Positions 4,987 to 7,670 of a DNA stretch of 7,670 nt are shown here, piece by piece. The notes under the pieces are model-generated. The model was not told the DNA's origin and made no database searches. It saw only the letters and a list, made by a program, of their open reading frames with translations. The number at the start of each line of letters is the position of its first letter. Position 1 is the first letter of the stretch. The stretch is from Chitinophagales bacterium (GTDB lineage: Bacteria > Bacteroidota > Bacteroidia > Chitinophagales > Chitinophagaceae), in NCBI GenBank assembly GCA_015654495.1, contig JAATGW010000457.1, forward strand, positions 1-7,670. The letters run 5' to 3'. Made by a program: the position numbers and the translations under genes.

Positions 4987-5776
4987 CAGGTACAAAAATT
5001 TCGCCCTTCAGATATAGTACTCCAATACCACTCATAAGTACACGATCACCCTTAAGTTCACATTCAAGCCAACCGCGCCTTGCGGACAATTGTATCGCTT
5101 TGAAAATCGTTTTACCCGTTTTTTGCGCCCAGTATGCAGTTGTCATACAGTGTGCAGATCCTGTTACGGGATCTTCATCAATTCCTGATTGCGGGAAAAA
5201 ACACCGCGATACAAAATCAACATTTTCACCGGCAGCGGTAGCAACAACTCCACGACCAGGTATAGCCGAAATGAGGCGCATATCTGGTTTTAAACCCGCA
5301 ATATCGGCTTCTGATTCGAGTTCAACCAGGTAGTCAAATTTTCCTTTGTACACTTTCACAGGTGTTATTTTCAATCCACTGAAAATTTCCGATGGCGGAT
5401 TGTCCACGGGCTCCGGAAAATCCGCGGGAAAATCCAGTGTCAGTTTCCCATCTTCGTTTCTTTTTACGATCAGAATTCCGCTTTTAGAATTAAATCTTAT
5501 TTCCGGTTGAGTATATCCCAGCTGATTAAAATACACGAATGCTGATGCAAGCGTCGCGTGGCCGCAAAGTGCAACTTCAACAGAAGGTGTAAACCAGCGG
5601 ATTTGGAAAATATCTCCTTCGGGGAAAATAAAAGCAGTTTCGGCAAGATTATTTTCTGCTGCAATTTTCTGCATCAGCTCTTCCGGAATTGGCCTGTCGA
5701 TAGGGCAGACTGCAGCGGGATTACCGCTGAATACATTTGAACAGAAAGCGTCGACCTGATATATGGGGATTGTCAT
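4976..5776 (-). CDS. PhzF family phenazine biosynthesis-like isomerase/epimerase
   Basis: A 266-residue cytoplasmic protein of the PhzF fold (two similar alpha/beta halves), within the usual 260-300 range. Visible family blocks are YQVDAFCSNVFSGNPAAVC (7-24), NLAETAFIFP with the catalytic Glu46, RWFTPSVEVALCGHATLA (60-77), and DEDPVTGSAHC (200-210), followed by SARRG (231-235). In phenazine producers PhzF isomerises a dihydroxyanthranilate intermediate. Most members outside such clusters have unknown substrates, and no other phenazine genes are here, so phenazine synthesis should not be inferred. The ATG at 5774-5776 begins the standard N-terminus. The gene overlaps rnhA at its 3' end by 11 bp. 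The 148 bp between it and the upstream lipoprotein gene show no clear promoter boxes. Confidence 0.92.
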   Translation of the reverse strand: MTIPIYQVDAFCSNVFSGNPAAVCPIDRPIPEELMQKIAAENNLAETAFIFPEGDIFQIRWFTPSVEVALCGHATLASAFVYFNQLGYTQPEIRFNSKSGILIVKRNEDGKLTLDFPADFPEPVDNPPSEIFSGLKITPVKVYKGKFDYLVELESEADIAGLKPDMRLISAIPGRGVVATAAGENVDFVSRCFFPQSGIDEDPVTGSAHCMTTAYWAQKTGKTIFKAIQLSARRGWLECELKGDRVLMSGIGVLYLKGEIFVPDVE

Positions 5777-5924
5777 TGTCCTGATTTTTTGAAGGAGTAA
5801 AATTAATCAGGATAATAATAAGAATGCTTTTCTGCGCTGAACTTTGTTTATGTGGTTGATAACATCAAAATAGTTAATCCATTGAATGATGAAGAGATGG
5901 TTGAATCCGAAGAGGAAATAGGAA

Positions 5925-6650
5925 TTACCTGACTTGATTATACGTCACTTCATCAATACCAACTGATGAGCCTCGTCCGCCAGGTCCACCATTTTCAAGA
6001 AAATACCGGAATGCAAACCGTCCTTCGACAGGTGTGACAAGGTCTTTGATGGTGATAGTAAATTTTGTCCAGCGATGAGGGAAAGCCAGTCTTACAGCAG
6101 GATCTCCGGCAATAAAAGCATCATACAAAAATTCGCGGTATTCAGGGTTGATATCAAGAAGAAGCGTATTGAAATCTCCTGCATCAGAGCCAGCACCTGC
6201 GTTTGTCTCTTTGTTATTTAAATTGATTCGAAATTGCAGGCGATTTACATAATCAGATGAGTCGTCATTATAGAAAAAGATCTGAGCTCTTGTGTAGAAA
6301 CTGATTTCATCACCGTTATGAAATTTGATTACCGGAGAAATAGCCCAGTTACTTATTGTTCCACCGCTTGAAGAAGTGGAGTTATAATCAGTCCACAAAT
6401 AGCCGTTAACTGCGCTGTTGGTTTTATACGAATTAAAAGGCGGGTTTGCAGGATTTCTCCATGCGCTGCTGCCTTCGGATACGCTTAGATTCCGGAAAAT
6501 CCATCCGTTTGCTTCAGCAAGTATTGCATCATCAAATGATTCTGTGAATGACAAATCAGGTTCAGAAACAGTGTCTGTGAGGCCTGGTTTGTTACATGAA
6601 ATGCTGAAAGCCAGAAAAAGAAGGAAATATATCGGTCGGGGCAGTCGCAT
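5925..6650 (-). CDS. lipoprotein with choice-of-anchor-J-like domain
   Basis: A 241-residue exported protein. The N-terminus has Arg2 and Arg5, a hydrophobic stretch (6-17) and the lipobox FSISC with Cys19, so it is predicted to be lipidated. The next residues NKPG lack an obvious acidic surface-export signal. The body (about 35-238) fits a beta-sandwich of the choice-of-anchor J/cleaved-adhesin type, with SFTESFDDA, NGWIFRNLS, then SNWAISPVIKFHNGDEISFYTRA and a final GIDEV strand. These domains often bind carbohydrate or act in adhesion; the ligand here is unknown. There is no C-terminal sorting domain, in keeping with lipid anchoring. A run of alternating AT (6649-6659) touches the ATG, and the heptamer array sits 36 bp further upstream, so no conventional promoter could be placed. 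Family assignment is from memory of the motif pattern. Confidence 0.75.
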   Translation of the reverse strand: MRLPRPIYFLLFLAFSISCNKPGLTDTVSEPDLSFTESFDDAILAEANGWIFRNLSVSEGSSAWRNPANPPFNSYKTNSAVNGYLWTDYNSTSSSGGTISNWAISPVIKFHNGDEISFYTRAQIFFYNDDSSDYVNRLQFRINLNNKETNAGAGSDAGDFNTLLLDINPEYREFLYDAFIAGDPAVRLAFPHRWTKFTITIKDLVTPVEGRFAFRYFLENGGPGGRGSSVGIDEVTYNQVR

Positions 6651-6685
6651 ATATATATAACGCTCAGTTGCTCAGCTTGGTATTT

Positions 6686-6769
6686 CTGGTGTCTGGTCTC
6701 TGGTGTCTGGATGTTGGTGTCTGGTTGCTAGTAACCAGTACCCAGCTACCAGTTACCAGTTACCAGTTA
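6686..6769. repeat. 84-bp array of twelve heptamers that switches strand midway
   Basis: Reading in steps of seven from 6686, the first six words are CTGG-type (mostly CTGGTGT; 14-bp units at 6686, 6700 and 6714). The last six are CCAG-type (mostly CCAGTTA; units at 6728, 6742 and 6756), without loss of phase. CTGG and CCAG are reverse complements, so the array is tandem and inverted at once. At the junction, CTGGTTGCTAGTAACCAG (6721-6738) is a 6-bp inverted repeat. The final TTA (6767-6769) is the minus-strand stop codon of the carboxylase. The transcript would fold into a long imperfect hairpin at that 3' end. Confidence 0.8.
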
Positions 6770-7670
6770 AACCTGAAAAACACCCAACCTCATGGAATCG
6801 GTCACCGGCGCATGATTGGCTGCAGAAAGCGACTCTGAAATAATTGCTCTTGTATCCACCGGATCTATGATTGCATCAACCCATAATCTCGCAGCGGCAT
6901 AGTAAGGACTTGTCTGCGCCTGGTATTTTTTTGTGATATCGCCCAGCAATTTTTTTTCTGTTTCGGGGTCGATTACCTGGCCCTTTGCTTTCAACCCGGA
7001 AACCTGGATTTGCAACAAAGTTTTTGCGGCCTGTTCGCCGCCCATTACGGCGATTTTTGCAGAAGGCCATGCAAAAATAAATCTCGGATCATAAGCCTTA
7101 CCACACATTGCGTAGTTGCCGGCTCCATAGGAGTTGCCGACTATGATTGTAATTTTCGGCACAATTGAATTGGCAACGGCATTAACCATTTTTGCGCCAT
7201 CTTTTATAATTCCTGAATGTTCACTACGGCTTCCAACCATAAAACCAGTTACATCCTGGAGAAATACAAGCGGAATTTTTTTCTGATTACAGTTCATAAT
7301 AAAGCGTGCTGCTTTATCCGCACTGTCATTATAAATCACGCCACCCATCTGCATTTCGCCACGTTTGCTTTTTACAATTTTTCTTTGATTTGCGACAATA
7401 CCAATCGCCCAACCGTCGATACGTGCATAGCCACAGAGAATAGTTTTTCCATAATCCTGTTTATACTGATCAAACTATGAATCATCTACCAGCCTTTCGA
7501 TGATTTCAACCATATCATAGGGTTTGGCCGGGTCCGCGGGAAAGAGGCCATATAGATCAGCAGGATCTTTTTTTGGTGGCAAAGATCTGATACGGTCAAA
7601 ACCACCATTTGCAGGAGCACCTGTTTTGGATATGATCCTTTTTATTTCATCCAGGCATTCTTCTTCGGTC
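6767..7670 (-). pseudogene. acyl-CoA carboxylase carboxyltransferase (beta) subunit, interrupted by in-frame TAG, 5' end outside window
   Basis: Biotin-dependent carboxyltransferase of the propionyl-/methylcrotonyl-CoA carboxylase beta family, which moves CO2 from biotin to an acyl-CoA. From the right edge 64 codons read well (TGAPANGGFDRIRSLPP, DPADLYGLFPADPAKPYDM, EIIERLVDDS). A TAG at 7475-7477 follows, then 235 codons in the same frame to a TAA at 6767. These begin FDQYKQDYGKTILCGYARID and include GGVIYNDSADKAARF, QDVTGFMVGSRSEHSGI, GNSYGAGNYAMCGKAYDPRF and AVMGGEQAA, the conserved acyl-CoA and oxyanion-hole region. There is no frameshift or gap. Between the TAG and the ATG at 7354 there is no ATG, GTG or TTG, so restart would lose 40 core residues. 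The exact substrate cannot be read from this fragment. A sequencing error is a real alternative. Confidence 0.85.

Noticed and set aside
4987..4995. TTG start for rnhA, three codons upstream of the ATG
   Set aside because: An ATG just downstream gives the usual family length and the usual distance to the first catalytic Asp.
4976..5776. Phenazine biosynthesis cluster suggested by the PhzF homologue
   Set aside because: None of the other phenazine genes is present and most PhzF homologues are unrelated to phenazine production.
5852..5932. Small plus-strand frame starting GTG, 26 residues, acidic
   Set aside because: No ribosome binding site or promoter, a non-ATG start, and overlap with the 3' end of the lipoprotein gene; no reason to think it is expressed.
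6767..7354. Intact 195-residue carboxylase starting at the ATG 7354
   Set aside because: Conserved family sequence continues upstream in the same frame to the window edge, broken only by the TAG; the ATG lies inside a conserved block (GEMQMGGVIY).

Overview
The window looks like chromosomal DNA of a member of the Bacteroidota. The coding content is ordinary housekeeping, no start codon has a convincing Shine-Dalgarno sequence, and several starts are preceded by the phylum's unusual promoter type (TTTG or TTG near -33, TAnnTTTG-like near -7). Gene identities come from motifs read in the translations. No database search was possible, so a lower taxonomic rank cannot be given.

Left part (1-3355). 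Short-word repeats at 1-95 abut the stop codon of a minus-strand tyrosine recombinase (xerD). Divergent from it is a plus-strand YkgJ-type cysteine-cluster protein, which converges on yraN (UPF0102, nuclease-like fold). yraN in turn diverges from manA, a class I mannose-6-phosphate isomerase.

Middle (3356-4986). A DUF6580-type membrane protein has an unusually well-formed promoter that decides its start codon. It converges on rnhA (RNase HI). The 507 bp between the two genes carry no gene. This stretch is bounded by a 34-bp imperfect inverted repeat (29/34 identical) whose arms run into both genes and supply both stop codons at the same arm position. Inside are two GCCCTGAAAGGG hairpin repeats, one nested in a longer stem. 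This is the best candidate for an undescribed small element here.

Right part (4976-7670). All genes are on the minus strand: an acyl-CoA carboxylase carboxyltransferase subunit running off the right edge, a choice-of-anchor-J-like lipoprotein, phzF, and rnhA overlapping phzF. The carboxylase frame is broken by one in-frame TAG at 7475-7477 with well-conserved sequence on both sides, so it is a young pseudogene, a sequencing error, or less likely a recoded codon. An 84-bp array of twelve heptamers that switches strand in its middle ends exactly on this gene's stop codon.

The genes do not form one pathway; rnhA-phzF is the only close-coupled pair. I see no defence system, CRISPR array, tRNA or rRNA, or autonomous insertion sequence. 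The interest lies in the intergenic repeats, the element-like 3997-4521 interval and the amber codon.
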